Shown: positions 1 to 6,377 of the stretch, one piece after another
Layout: each line of letters starts with the position of its first letter
Position numbering within the stretch: the stretch's first letter is position 1
Source: SFHK01 sp963618055
Lineage (GTDB): Bacteria > Bacillota > Clostridia > Christensenellales > Aristaeellaceae
DNA: 6,691 bases
NCBI GenBank assembly: GCA_963618055.1
Contig: CAVERI010000115.1
Coordinates: 1 to 6,691 of the forward strand
Reading direction: 5' to 3'
The notes under the pieces: model-generated
What the model saw: the letters and a program-made list of their open reading frames with translations, nothing else
Databases searched by the model: none
What the model was told of the DNA's origin: nothing
Position numbers and translations under genes: made by a program

Positions 1-1
1 G

Positions 2-91
2 ACCTACCATCTCACCCACGACGGCGAGACCATCACATTCACCCTCGGCGCAAAGAAGACCGACGTGAGCGACATTCTCGAAGGGTCGTAG
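2..91 (+). CDS. C-terminal end of an unidentified protein (partial)
   Basis: An open plus-strand frame enters from the left edge and gives 29 residues before a TAG at 89-91. The end reads as plausible protein: an alternating beta-strand-like stretch (DGETITFTLG) followed by a short polar tail ending in DILEGS. The other plus frames give Arg/His-rich, unlikely peptides. The gene converges on the minus-strand operon and ends 20 nt before the stem-loop at 112-146, as expected for a real 3' end. The start and most of the protein are outside the window. The visible part carries no motif I recognise, so no function is given. The strand pattern could be the edge of a small beta-rich domain, but that is a guess. 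Confidence 0.5.
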   Translation, partial: TYHLTHDGETITFTLGAKKTDVSDILEGS

Positions 92-111
92 GGCAAGGCA
101 TAAAATGCGTC

Positions 112-146
112 AAGACGGGCAGGCACTCTTCGTGCCTGCCCGCCTT
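112..146. terminator. Stem-loop between convergent genes, likely bidirectional terminator
   Basis: A perfect 11-bp inverted repeat (CGGGCAGGCAC at 116-126, GTGCCTGCCCG at 132-142) encloses a 5-nt loop, TCTTC. After one A/C mismatch it extends by AAG (112-114) pairing with CTT (144-146). It lies between the plus-strand stop at 91 and the minus-strand stop at 163, the expected place for a terminator shared by two converging transcripts. No clean T-tract follows directly on either side; on the minus strand a short TTTT occurs about 9 nt beyond the stem. Termination is therefore inferred from stem strength and position. Confidence 0.7.
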
Positions 147-162
147 GGCTATGGAAGGGAGG

Positions 163-1818
163 TTATTTGCTGGCGGCCGCCGCTTCGATTTCGGCGTTCA
201 CGCGGCGGCGCAGGTTGGTCAGGTAGGACGCGGTGATCGGGCAGCGGTCGAACTCGATGGGCTCGATTCCGTCCTCCACCAGCTTCATGGTGAAGTCGCG
301 GCCGCGAAGCTGCTCCAGCCGGTTCAGCGCGCGCAGGTCGTTCATGGCCTCGTCCATGCTCATCAGGCGGATGGTCTCGATGGGCTTGAGGTTCTTGCCG
401 GGGTAGACGATATAGCAGTCGCCCGCGGGCGAGAAGCCGTCGCCGTCCGTGGTGAGGAACGGGTTCACCGTGTACTCGGAATACTGGGCGTTATAGAAGT
501 TATACCCCCACTGCAGGAAGCCCGCAATGCGGTATTTGTACAGCTGCACGCCCAGAATGCGCGTGCGCGCGGACGGCATGGCGACGAAGGCGTTGGACAC
601 GTCCTTGTACTGGCTGATGCAGTAGTACGTCCACAGCCCCGGGATGTTCTCCTCAAGGAATGGACGAATGTGGTTGCTGGAGGGCACGGGATGCTCCACC
701 GCGCCGCTTCGGTACAGGCTGATGTCCGAAAGCGCGTCCATGATCGTGAAGCCCTCCAGATACGGCTTCACGGCGCAGCGCGCCTTCCGATAGTTGTCCA
801 GATGCGCGGGGCCGGGCTCGTCCGAGATGTGGAACAGCGTGCGCTCGCGGATGCCCAGATTGTCCAGCTCGGCGGTCAGCGCCGGAAGGTAGCTTTGCAG
901 GAAGCGCACGTAGTCCTCGCCGGCCGCGTCGGTGTCCCAGCCGAAGATGCGCGTTTCCTCGCCGTTCACGCGCGCCATGATCTTCGGCGCGTGCTCCGCG
1001 CCCCACTGGGTGAACAGGTGCGCCATCTCGAAGTATTCCATGCCCGCGCGGCGGCACATTTCCACCCAGCGATGCAGCTTTTCAAAGCCGAAGGAATACG
1101 CGCCGTCCCTGAGTTCAATGTCCACCAGCTGGCAGGTGCGCCTTTCGCCGCCCACGCGCGTGTCCAGCGGCGGAGTGTGAATGGGTGTGAGAATGCAGTT
1201 GATGCCGCGCTTCGCCGCCGTGCGCACGAAGTTCTCGCACGCCGTCCAGAAGTCCTCGCTGAACATCTCCGTGCGGTAGCTGTCGCACAGCGCGTCGCAG
1301 TGGAACCACTGGGTGCGGATGAGCGTCTGCGCGGGCAGGCGCGCGCCGATGCGGCGGTATACGGCGGTCTGGGTGGCCAGACGATTGCCGTCCATGTCCT
1401 CTAAAATGATTTCAATGGGGTATTCTCCGGCGGGGAAATCCTCGTCGGCCTCCACGGTAATCCACGCGGCCTCCCAGTGATTGCTCCACGAGCGGAAGCG
1501 GTCGAACTCCACCTCGGTCAGCGCGTCGGGATACAGGCCGGGCGTTTTGCGCAGATAGTTGTCGTCCGCGTCCGGGAAGGTCGGGAACAGCACGGGCACG
1601 TAGCGCACGCGGCGCACGTGCAGATGCTTTTCGATGGGCGAGACGATGTGCAGCCGCACGTAATCGCGCATGGGCAGCTCGTCCAGCGTTTTCCACGCCG
1701 CCTGAAAGGACACGCTTTCGTTCAGAAAGCCCTCGACGCGGCCGTCAAACGCGCGCGGCTCTTCGTCCGGGAAAATTTTTTCCAGCGAGGATACCAGAAG
1801 CAGCTTTACGTTCATCAT
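163..1818 (-). CDS. GH123-like (DUF4091) glycoside hydrolase family protein
   Basis: A 551-residue protein resembling DUF4091 proteins, whose catalytic domain is now linked to glycoside hydrolase family 123 (beta-N-acetylgalactosaminidases using substrate-assisted catalysis). Residues about 1-155 look like a beta-sandwich-type N-terminal domain. Residues about 165-470 look like a TIM-barrel region with aromatic-rich strands (RTQWFHCDAL 168-177, FEMAHLFTQWG 263-273, LQWGYNFYNAQYSEY 435-449). Motif HISDEPG places Asp333-Glu334 where GH123 enzymes carry the Asp-Glu pair that orients the acetamido group and acts as acid/base. The C-terminal stretch IETIRLMSMDEAMNDLRALNRLEQL (480-504, shown here only by its ends: IETIRL, RLEQL) matches the Arg/Glu/Asp helix typical of DUF4091. 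No signal peptide or membrane segment is seen, so a cytoplasmic location is inferred. The start is the first of two adjacent ATGs, 4 nt after the whiA stop, with a GAGGGG element inside the end of whiA. The substrate is unknown. Confidence 0.8.
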   Translation of the reverse strand: MMNVKLLLVSSLEKIFPDEEPRAFDGRVEGFLNESVSFQAAWKTLDELPMRDYVRLHIVSPIEKHLHVRRVRYVPVLFPTFPDADDNYLRKTPGLYPDALTEVEFDRFRSWSNHWEAAWITVEADEDFPAGEYPIEIILEDMDGNRLATQTAVYRRIGARLPAQTLIRTQWFHCDALCDSYRTEMFSEDFWTACENFVRTAAKRGINCILTPIHTPPLDTRVGGERRTCQLVDIELRDGAYSFGFEKLHRWVEMCRRAGMEYFEMAHLFTQWGAEHAPKIMARVNGEETRIFGWDTDAAGEDYVRFLQSYLPALTAELDNLGIRERTLFHISDEPGPAHLDNYRKARCAVKPYLEGFTIMDALSDISLYRSGAVEHPVPSSNHIRPFLEENIPGLWTYYCISQYKDVSNAFVAMPSARTRILGVQLYKYRIAGFLQWGYNFYNAQYSEYTVNPFLTTDGDGFSPAGDCYIVYPGKNLKPIETIRLMSMDEAMNDLRALNRLEQLRGRDFTMKLVEDGIEPIEFDRCPITASYLTNLRRRVNAEIEAAAASK

Positions 1819-1822
1819 GGGT

Positions 1823-2767
1823 TCAGTCCCCCTCTCTCAGGTTCTTTGCCATTTCGCCCAGCCGGCGCAGGCGGTTGTTCACGCCCGACTTGCCGATGGG
1901 CGGCGAGCACATTTCGCCCAGCTCGTACAGCGTGGCCTCCGGGTCGTTCAGCCGCAGGCGGGCGATTTCCAGAAGCGGCGGCGGGAGCGTATCCAGCCCC
2001 AGCTTCTCGTCGATCAGTTCAATGTCGTCAATCTGCGACTGCGCGGAGCGCAGCGCGCGCTCGATGTTGTTGCTGTCGCAGTTCGTCAGCCGGTTGGCCT
2101 GATTGCGCAGCTGCTTGATGATGCGCGTGTTTTCCAGCTTCATCATGGCCGCGTGCGCGCCGATGACGGTGAGGAACGCGGAAATGTCCTCCGCGCCCTT
2201 CAGATACGCCACATATTGCGCCCGGCGCGGACTCACGCCGGCGTTCAGCCCGTATTCGCGCATCAGCGCCGCCACGGCGTTCGCCGCCTCCTCGCTTCCG
2301 GCGGAGAGGAACACGGCGTATTCCTTCTCCGGCCGCGAAGTGCTTCCGGCGATCAGAAACGCGCTTTTGAGAAACGAAGCCCGGCAGCACCCGCGCGAAA
2401 CCAGCTCCGCCGCCGGCGCGACGCGCACGCCGAACAGCGCGCCCTCGTCCGTGAGCCGCAGCTCGTCCATCAGCCTTGGCACGCACTCGTCCGGAAAGCT
2501 CAGCTCAAAGCGCGTGCTTTCGCCCATGCGCGCCGACTTCGCCGTGCGAATTTCGCACGAGATGCCGAAATGCTTTTTGATCAGCGCGAAATAATAGCGC
2601 GAAACGGAGTTGTGCGGCGTGGACAGGCACAGCGCGTACCGCCCGCGTCCGCGAAACGAAACGCCGCCGGACAGAATCAACGCCGCCGCCAGCTCCGCGC
2701 GGGCACAGCAGTCCCATAGGCACTCCGTGCGAATCAGCTCGCCCCGAATCTCGTCAGAAAACGACAA
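1823..2767 (-). CDS. whiA: DNA-binding protein WhiA (sporulation/cell-division regulator)
   Basis: A 314-residue WhiA orthologue of normal length. In family order it shows: the N-terminus MSFSDEIRGEL and CCARAELAAALI (20-31); the LAGLIDADG-like core starting with GCCRASFLKSAFLIAGS (126-142) and PEKEY (146-150); YVAYLKGAEDISAFLTVIGA (185-204); the conserved linker RIIKQLRNQANRLTNCDSNN (215-234); and the C-terminal helix-turn-helix, LPPPLLEIARLRLNDPEATL (261-280) through IGKSGVNNRLRRLGEMAKNLR (291-311). WhiA acts in sporulation transcription in Streptomyces and in division and chromosome segregation in Bacillus; the homing-endonuclease fold is a degenerate, non-cleaving relic. The start codon is TTG: it gives the conserved MSFS N-terminus, has GGAGG 7 nt upstream, and no ATG, GTG or TTG lies between it and the in-frame murB stop. 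It follows murB by 39 nt, with no rapZ or yvcK-like gene between. Confidence 0.97.
   Translation of the reverse strand: MSFSDEIRGELIRTECLWDCCARAELAAALILSGGVSFRGRGRYALCLSTPHNSVSRYYFALIKKHFGISCEIRTAKSARMGESTRFELSFPDECVPRLMDELRLTDEGALFGVRVAPAAELVSRGCCRASFLKSAFLIAGSTSRPEKEYAVFLSAGSEEAANAVAALMREYGLNAGVSPRRAQYVAYLKGAEDISAFLTVIGAHAAMMKLENTRIIKQLRNQANRLTNCDSNNIERALRSAQSQIDDIELIDEKLGLDTLPPPLLEIARLRLNDPEATLYELGEMCSPPIGKSGVNNRLRRLGEMAKNLREGD
1828..1835 (-). promoter_or_regulatory. Shine-Dalgarno inside the end of whiA for the GH123-like gene
   Basis: On the minus strand AGAGGGGG occupies the last codons of whiA, just before its TGA. It lies 9 nt from the first ATG of the downstream gene (12 nt if only the GAGG core is counted) and 3 nt further from the second ATG, so it favours the first. 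The overlap with the upstream coding region suggests translational coupling. Confidence 0.55.
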
Positions 2768-2770
2768 GCT

Positions 2771-2780
2771 CTCCCCTCCC
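2771..2780 (-). promoter_or_regulatory. Strong Shine-Dalgarno fixing the TTG start of whiA
   Basis: Minus-strand GGGAGGGGAG sits 3 nt before TTG (2765-2767). Its GGAGG core is 7 nt from the start, which is optimal spacing. An ATG at 2794-2796 lies upstream but is out of frame with whiA and upstream of this element, so it is not the start. The strong site may offset the weak TTG codon. Confidence 0.8.
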
Positions 2781-2806
2781 GAATCCGCGAATCCATGGCG
2801 CTTCGC

Positions 2807-3715
2807 TTATTCCTCCCCGAGGATGCGCACCTCGGGCTCCAAGTGCACGCCGCTGTGTTCGAGCACGCGCGCCTGAACAAGGCGGATGAGGTCGAGCACG
2901 TCCTTGGCGGTGGCGCCCCTGTCGTTCACGAGGAAGCCCGCGTGCTTTTCGGAGACGCACGCGCCGCCGACGCGCAGACCCTTCAGGCCGGCCTGCTCGA
3001 TCAGCGCGCCGGCGAAATGCCCCTCCGGGCGCTTGAACGTGCTGCCCGCGCTGGGCAGGTTCAGCGGCTGCTTGTCGCGGCGGCGGGCGCCTAAGTCGTC
3101 CATTTTTGCCTGAATTTCGGCTTTGTCGCCCGCGGTCAGCCGAAAGGCTGCCTCGGTCACGATCAGCCCGCGCGAAAGCGCGGCGCTCTCGCGGTAGCCC
3201 AGCGCCATTTCGGCGGGGGTGAGCACGGAGACGGTTCCGGTTTCGGGGTCGAGCGCGCGGCAGCTTTCGAACACGTCCGACAGCTGCCCGCCATACGCGC
3301 CCGCGTTCATCGCCATGCCGCCGCCCACGCTGCCGGGGATGCCGGAGGCAAATTCCAGCCCGGTCAGCGCCGCGTCGCGCGCCGCCGCCGCCAGCCGGGA
3401 CAGAAGCGCGCCCGCCTGCGCGGTAATGCGGCTTCCGTTCACGGAGATTTTTGAAAACGCTACGCCCAGCCGAATCGTCAGGCCGGGCAGGCCGCCGTCC
3501 AGCACCAGCAGGTTGCTGCCGTTGCCGATGATGCGCAGGGGTACGCCCGCGCGCCGCGCTTCCCGCACGGCGAAAAGCAGCTCCCCTTCGCCGGCGGGGA
3601 AAAACAGAATTTCGGCGGGGCCGCCCACGCGCATCGTCGTGTGCCGCGCCATCGGCTCGTGCTCCAGCACCTGCGCGATTGATGTGGCCGCGCGCAGCGT
3701 ATCGGCAAGATTCAT
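2807..3715 (-). CDS. murB: UDP-N-acetylenolpyruvoylglucosamine reductase MurB
   Basis: This FAD-dependent cytosolic enzyme uses NADPH to reduce UDP-GlcNAc-enolpyruvate to UDP-MurNAc, the second committed step of peptidoglycan precursor synthesis. The 302-residue length fits the shorter (type II) MurBs. FAD-binding motifs are present: MRVGGPAEILFFP (28-40), IIGNGSNLLVLDGGLPGL (62-79), and the Gly-rich EFASGIPGSVGGGMAMNAGAY (positions 121-141, key GIPGSVGGG). Catalytic residues expected for the family are visible: Arg175 in GYRES, Ser225 in PSAGSTFKRP (proton donor), and Glu295 in LEPEVRILG. The substrate-binding segment GALIEQAGLKGLRVGGA (236-252) and SEKHAGFLVN (255-264) are intact. The ATG start is preceded by GGGAGG about 7 nt upstream. 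It follows the DHHW gene by 15 nt, so it is probably in the same transcript. Nothing suggests loss of function. Confidence 0.97.
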   Translation of the reverse strand: MNLADTLRAATSIAQVLEHEPMARHTTMRVGGPAEILFFPAGEGELLFAVREARRAGVPLRIIGNGSNLLVLDGGLPGLTIRLGVAFSKISVNGSRITAQAGALLSRLAAAARDAALTGLEFASGIPGSVGGGMAMNAGAYGGQLSDVFESCRALDPETGTVSVLTPAEMALGYRESAALSRGLIVTEAAFRLTAGDKAEIQAKMDDLGARRRDKQPLNLPSAGSTFKRPEGHFAGALIEQAGLKGLRVGGACVSEKHAGFLVNDRGATAKDVLDLIRLVQARVLEHSGVHLEPEVRILGEE

Positions 3716-3730
3716 CCTTCGCCCTCCCGT

Positions 3731-4936
3731 TTATTCGGCAATGTCATAGCTGAAATCGCGCAGCGTCTGCTGGCTGTAGGCGAAAATCACCACGTCGGGG
3801 TTCACCTTGTCCACGCATTCCTCCATCGTAAGGCGCGTGGAGCGCAGGTCGACCGCGTAGGTGTCGCGAACCGTCAGCGACAGAAACGCGCCCAGCGGCG
3901 TTCCGTAGCTGTCCTTGAACACCAGAACCGTTAATGGCGCGCCGTCTTCGTTGTGAATGTGGGTCTGCGCGAGGTAGGTGGAATAAATATAGTAGGCCTT
4001 TTCGCTGTAGCCCGTGTCCGGGTCGCGCGCAAGGTTGGCCTCGTTGATCACGGCCTCGCGGAACGTGCCCTCGCGGCGCACGTCGTCGTTCAGCTCCTCA
4101 TAGAGCATATGCGTGTCGTATTTCGGCCAAAGCTCGTGAACGTCGTCCGGGGTCACGTTTTCAAAGCCGATCCGGCGGCCGTATTCGCCCATCAGCAGGC
4201 GCTCGCAGACGATCTCGTCAAAGTTTTCGATATTCAGCTTCTCCGCGTCCAGCGAAAGCCCCAGCTCCTCGTTCATCGTGAGCGCGGTCTGGCGCGCCGC
4301 CGCCAGCGCCATTTTGTGCGACCAGTGCACGTCGCTTTTGTTGATGGCCTCGTCCATCGTGAGCCCGGACGCGCGGTACGCGTCGCGGCTGTCGGAGACC
4401 ACCACGCCGCGCGCGCGGAAGTCGGCCAGCAGCGTGTCGGCGCACTCGATGTTGTTGTCCCAGCCCTCCATGCCCGCGGGAAGCTGCCCGTCCTCATACA
4501 GGCCGCTGTGGCAGTAGGAAAACACGGTGGAAATGCCCTTCTCCGCCTTCAGCTTTTCGGCAAACGAGGCCAGCTCCTCCATCTTGTCGGTGGTGAAATC
4601 GCCGGTGAACAGCCCATAGTACGCGCCGCACTTCAGCTTCACCATGTCGTTTCCGGCAATGGAGATGATTTTCTTGCCCATGGCCAGCTGGAATGCCGCG
4701 TTCAGCTGCCGGATTGGCTCGCGCAGGAACAGGCGGCTGGACACATTCTCCGACAGCTTCGCGATGCGCGCGGAGATGTTGTCGAAGATCGTGGCGTTTC
4801 GGGGCATCAGATCCTTATAGCTCACGAAAAAGCCGTAGGCGTAGTTTCTTCCGTATGGAATCATGGTTCCGATAAAGATGGCCGCGATAGCCAGAAGCAG
4901 CGCGAAGGTCAGGATGCGGTTGATATGCTTTCTCAT
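3731..4936 (-). CDS. DHHW / AlgX-AlgJ-like SGNH acyl-transfer protein
   Basis: A 401-residue protein with an N-terminal membrane anchor or signal (hydrophobic about 8-27, after MRKHINR) and a large outer-face domain. It carries the permuted SGNH-type triad layout of AlgX/AlgJ-like proteins: Asp202 and His204 in SDVHWS, and Ser343 in VFKDSYGTPLG, followed by the typical strand AVDLR (361-365) and a late strand DVVIFAYSQQ (381-390). These proteins receive acyl groups exported by an MBOAT partner and place them on an extracytoplasmic polysaccharide (alginate in Pseudomonas; comparable Pat-type systems exist in Gram-positives). The family tetrad DHHW reads DVHW here, keeping the Asp and His. About 138 residues separate the DxH and Ser motifs, including a charged helical stretch around 220-310. 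It starts 10 nt after the MBOAT stop, with GAGG overlapping that TGA, so the pair is probably translationally coupled. The acceptor polymer is unknown. Confidence 0.82.
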   Translation of the reverse strand: MRKHINRILTFALLLAIAAIFIGTMIPYGRNYAYGFFVSYKDLMPRNATIFDNISARIAKLSENVSSRLFLREPIRQLNAAFQLAMGKKIISIAGNDMVKLKCGAYYGLFTGDFTTDKMEELASFAEKLKAEKGISTVFSYCHSGLYEDGQLPAGMEGWDNNIECADTLLADFRARGVVVSDSRDAYRASGLTMDEAINKSDVHWSHKMALAAARQTALTMNEELGLSLDAEKLNIENFDEIVCERLLMGEYGRRIGFENVTPDDVHELWPKYDTHMLYEELNDDVRREGTFREAVINEANLARDPDTGYSEKAYYIYSTYLAQTHIHNEDGAPLTVLVFKDSYGTPLGAFLSLTVRDTYAVDLRSTRLTMEECVDKVNPDVVIFAYSQQTLRDFSYDIAE

Positions 4937-4946
4937 TGCCTCGTCC

Positions 4947-6356
4947 TCAGAAATTGAAATAGATAAACGGATTGTAGCTGCCGGAAATCACATAGGTGAA
5001 CGCAATCGCCGTGACCGCCAGCAGAAGCACGCCCTGCGCGGGCTCTAAAAGCCACGCAGGCATGTGCGCCCTTTTGCGCAGCCAGTCGCCCAACGGCAGC
5101 GAAAGCACCGCCGCCGCCGCGAAGAACAGCCCGTATTCGCGCAGGAACACGACGGACAGCGGGTTCCACAGCGGCGCACCGGACAGGCCGAACATCGTCC
5201 TATAGAAATCGCCCGCCGCCGCGACGCTCTCGGAGCGAATCAAAACCGTCACCACCACCACGGCGAGCATCGCGTACAGGTGACCCACGGCGTGCTTCTC
5301 CATCCACCTGCCAAGCCCCGTCAGCTTCTCAATGGACAGCACCACAAAAAAGCCCACGCCCCACAGCACATACGTCCACTCCGCGCCGTGCCAAAGTCCC
5401 GTAAGCGACCACACGACGAACATGTTGAAAAGCAGCCGGATTTTCGATTTCACGCGGCTTCCGCCCAGCGGGAAGAACACGTAATCGCGGAACCACGTGC
5501 ACAGCGAAATGTGCCAGCGCCGCCAGAACTCCGTGACGGACTTCGAGAGGAAGGGAAAGGTGAAGTTTTCCAGAAAATGAAAGCCGAACATGCGGCCAAG
5601 GCCGATGGCCATATCGGAATAGCCGGAAAAATCGTAATACACCTGCATCAGGTACGCGATGGCGGCGTACCAGCTCATGCCCACGGACATCTTTTCCGCG
5701 CTGAGCGCGAAGATGCTGTCCACAATCAGCGCCAGCGAGTTGGCGAGAATCGCCTTCTTGCTTAAGCCCACCATGAACCGCCGCGCGCCCTCGGTGAAGT
5801 CGTCCAGCGTCTCCGTGCGCCCCTTGATCTCCGCCGCCACCGTCTCATAGCGCACGATGGGGCCCGCGATCAGCTGCGGGAAGAACGATATGTACAGGCA
5901 CACGCCCAGAAAATGCTTCTGCGCCTCGCCATGGCCGCGGTATACGTCCACGATGTAGCTGATGGCCTGAAACGTGAAAAACGAAATGCCGATGGGCAGC
6001 GCCAGCTGCGGGTCGGGCAGGTGCAGCGAAAACGCGCCGTTCAGGTTGCGAACGAAGAACGACGCGTATTTGAACACCGCCAGCATGCCCACGTCCAGCA
6101 CCAGCCCCACGGTCAGCGCGAGCCTCCGCGCGCGCGGCCGCCCCTCGTTCTCGCCGATGACGCGCGCCACGGCCCAGTTGATGAAGATGCTCGCCAGCAT
6201 CACCAGCACAAACGTCGGCTCGCCCCACGCGTAAAACAAAAGGCTCATCACCGTCAGAACCACGTTCGACAGCGTGCGGTTCCGCCGGCACAGATAATAA
6301 AGAACCAGTACGATCGGCAGAAAGAAACACAAAAACTCCGTGCTCGAAAAAACCAT
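4947..6356 (-). CDS. MBOAT family O-acyltransferase (AlgI-like)
   Basis: A 469-residue multi-pass membrane protein of the AlgI/DltB/PatA type, which moves acyl groups from a cytoplasmic donor such as acetyl-CoA across the membrane for polysaccharide O-acylation. Hallmarks are in order: N-terminus MVFSSTEFLCFFLPIVLVLYY (key FSS, FLP); FYAWGEP (41-47); PIGISFFTFQAISYIVDVYR (121-140); FFPQLIAGPIVRY (158-170); YDFSGYSDMAIGLGRMFGF (241-259); SVTEFWRRWHISLCTWFRDY (273-292, His282); and SLTGLWHGAEW (317-327) with the invariant catalytic His323. The C-terminal VLIRSESVAAAGDFYRTMF (371-389) fits the family's late FR/SL...A motif. It is full length, with many hydrophobic segments. ATG is preceded by GGAGG 5 nt upstream, 21 nt after the preceding stop. 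The next gene is its likely outer-face partner. Acyl group and acceptor are not shown by the sequence. Confidence 0.95.
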   Translation of the reverse strand: MVFSSTEFLCFFLPIVLVLYYLCRRNRTLSNVVLTVMSLLFYAWGEPTFVLVMLASIFINWAVARVIGENEGRPRARRLALTVGLVLDVGMLAVFKYASFFVRNLNGAFSLHLPDPQLALPIGISFFTFQAISYIVDVYRGHGEAQKHFLGVCLYISFFPQLIAGPIVRYETVAAEIKGRTETLDDFTEGARRFMVGLSKKAILANSLALIVDSIFALSAEKMSVGMSWYAAIAYLMQVYYDFSGYSDMAIGLGRMFGFHFLENFTFPFLSKSVTEFWRRWHISLCTWFRDYVFFPLGGSRVKSKIRLLFNMFVVWSLTGLWHGAEWTYVLWGVGFFVVLSIEKLTGLGRWMEKHAVGHLYAMLAVVVVTVLIRSESVAAAGDFYRTMFGLSGAPLWNPLSVVFLREYGLFFAAAAVLSLPLGDWLRKRAHMPAWLLEPAQGVLLLAVTAIAFTYVISGSYNPFIYFNF

Positions 6357-6377
6357 CTTGTCCTCCCAGAACTCCCG

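Noticed and set aside
145..1404. A 419-codon plus-strand open frame opposite the GH123-like gene
   Set aside because: It is a shadow of GC-rich codons. Its translation is rich in Ala/Arg/Val/His with no recognisable motif, while the opposite strand encodes a coherent full-length family protein with conserved motifs.
1817..2719. A 300-codon plus-strand open frame opposite whiA
   Set aside because: It lies antisense to a clearly conserved whiA, and its Arg/Ala/Gln-rich product shows no family features.
1823..2767. LAGLIDADG-like core suggesting a homing endonuclease or mobile intron
   Set aside because: This fold is part of every WhiA protein, where it is not active in cleavage. The surrounding linker and helix-turn-helix confirm WhiA, and nothing shows an intron or intein.
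2780..2794. Two short direct copies of CGAATCC before whiA
   Set aside because: At seven bases and two copies this is within chance in a GC-rich gap, and no operator-like symmetry or further copy was noticed nearby.
2765..3715. Possible MurB-WhiA fusion through the in-frame TAA
   Set aside because: Both proteins are complete with normal termini, and a strong ribosome-binding site lies just before the whiA start. Sharing a frame is a one-in-three chance event.
3953..4957. A 334-codon plus-strand open frame opposite the DHHW gene
   Set aside because: The composition is typical of an antisense shadow (Val/Ala/His/Arg-rich, no motifs) and it spans the DHHW/MBOAT gene junction. The minus strand explains the region fully.
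5064..5765. A 233-codon plus-strand open frame opposite the MBOAT gene
   Set aside because: It is an antisense shadow rich in His/Arg/Gln/Pro. The MBOAT motifs on the minus strand are unambiguous.
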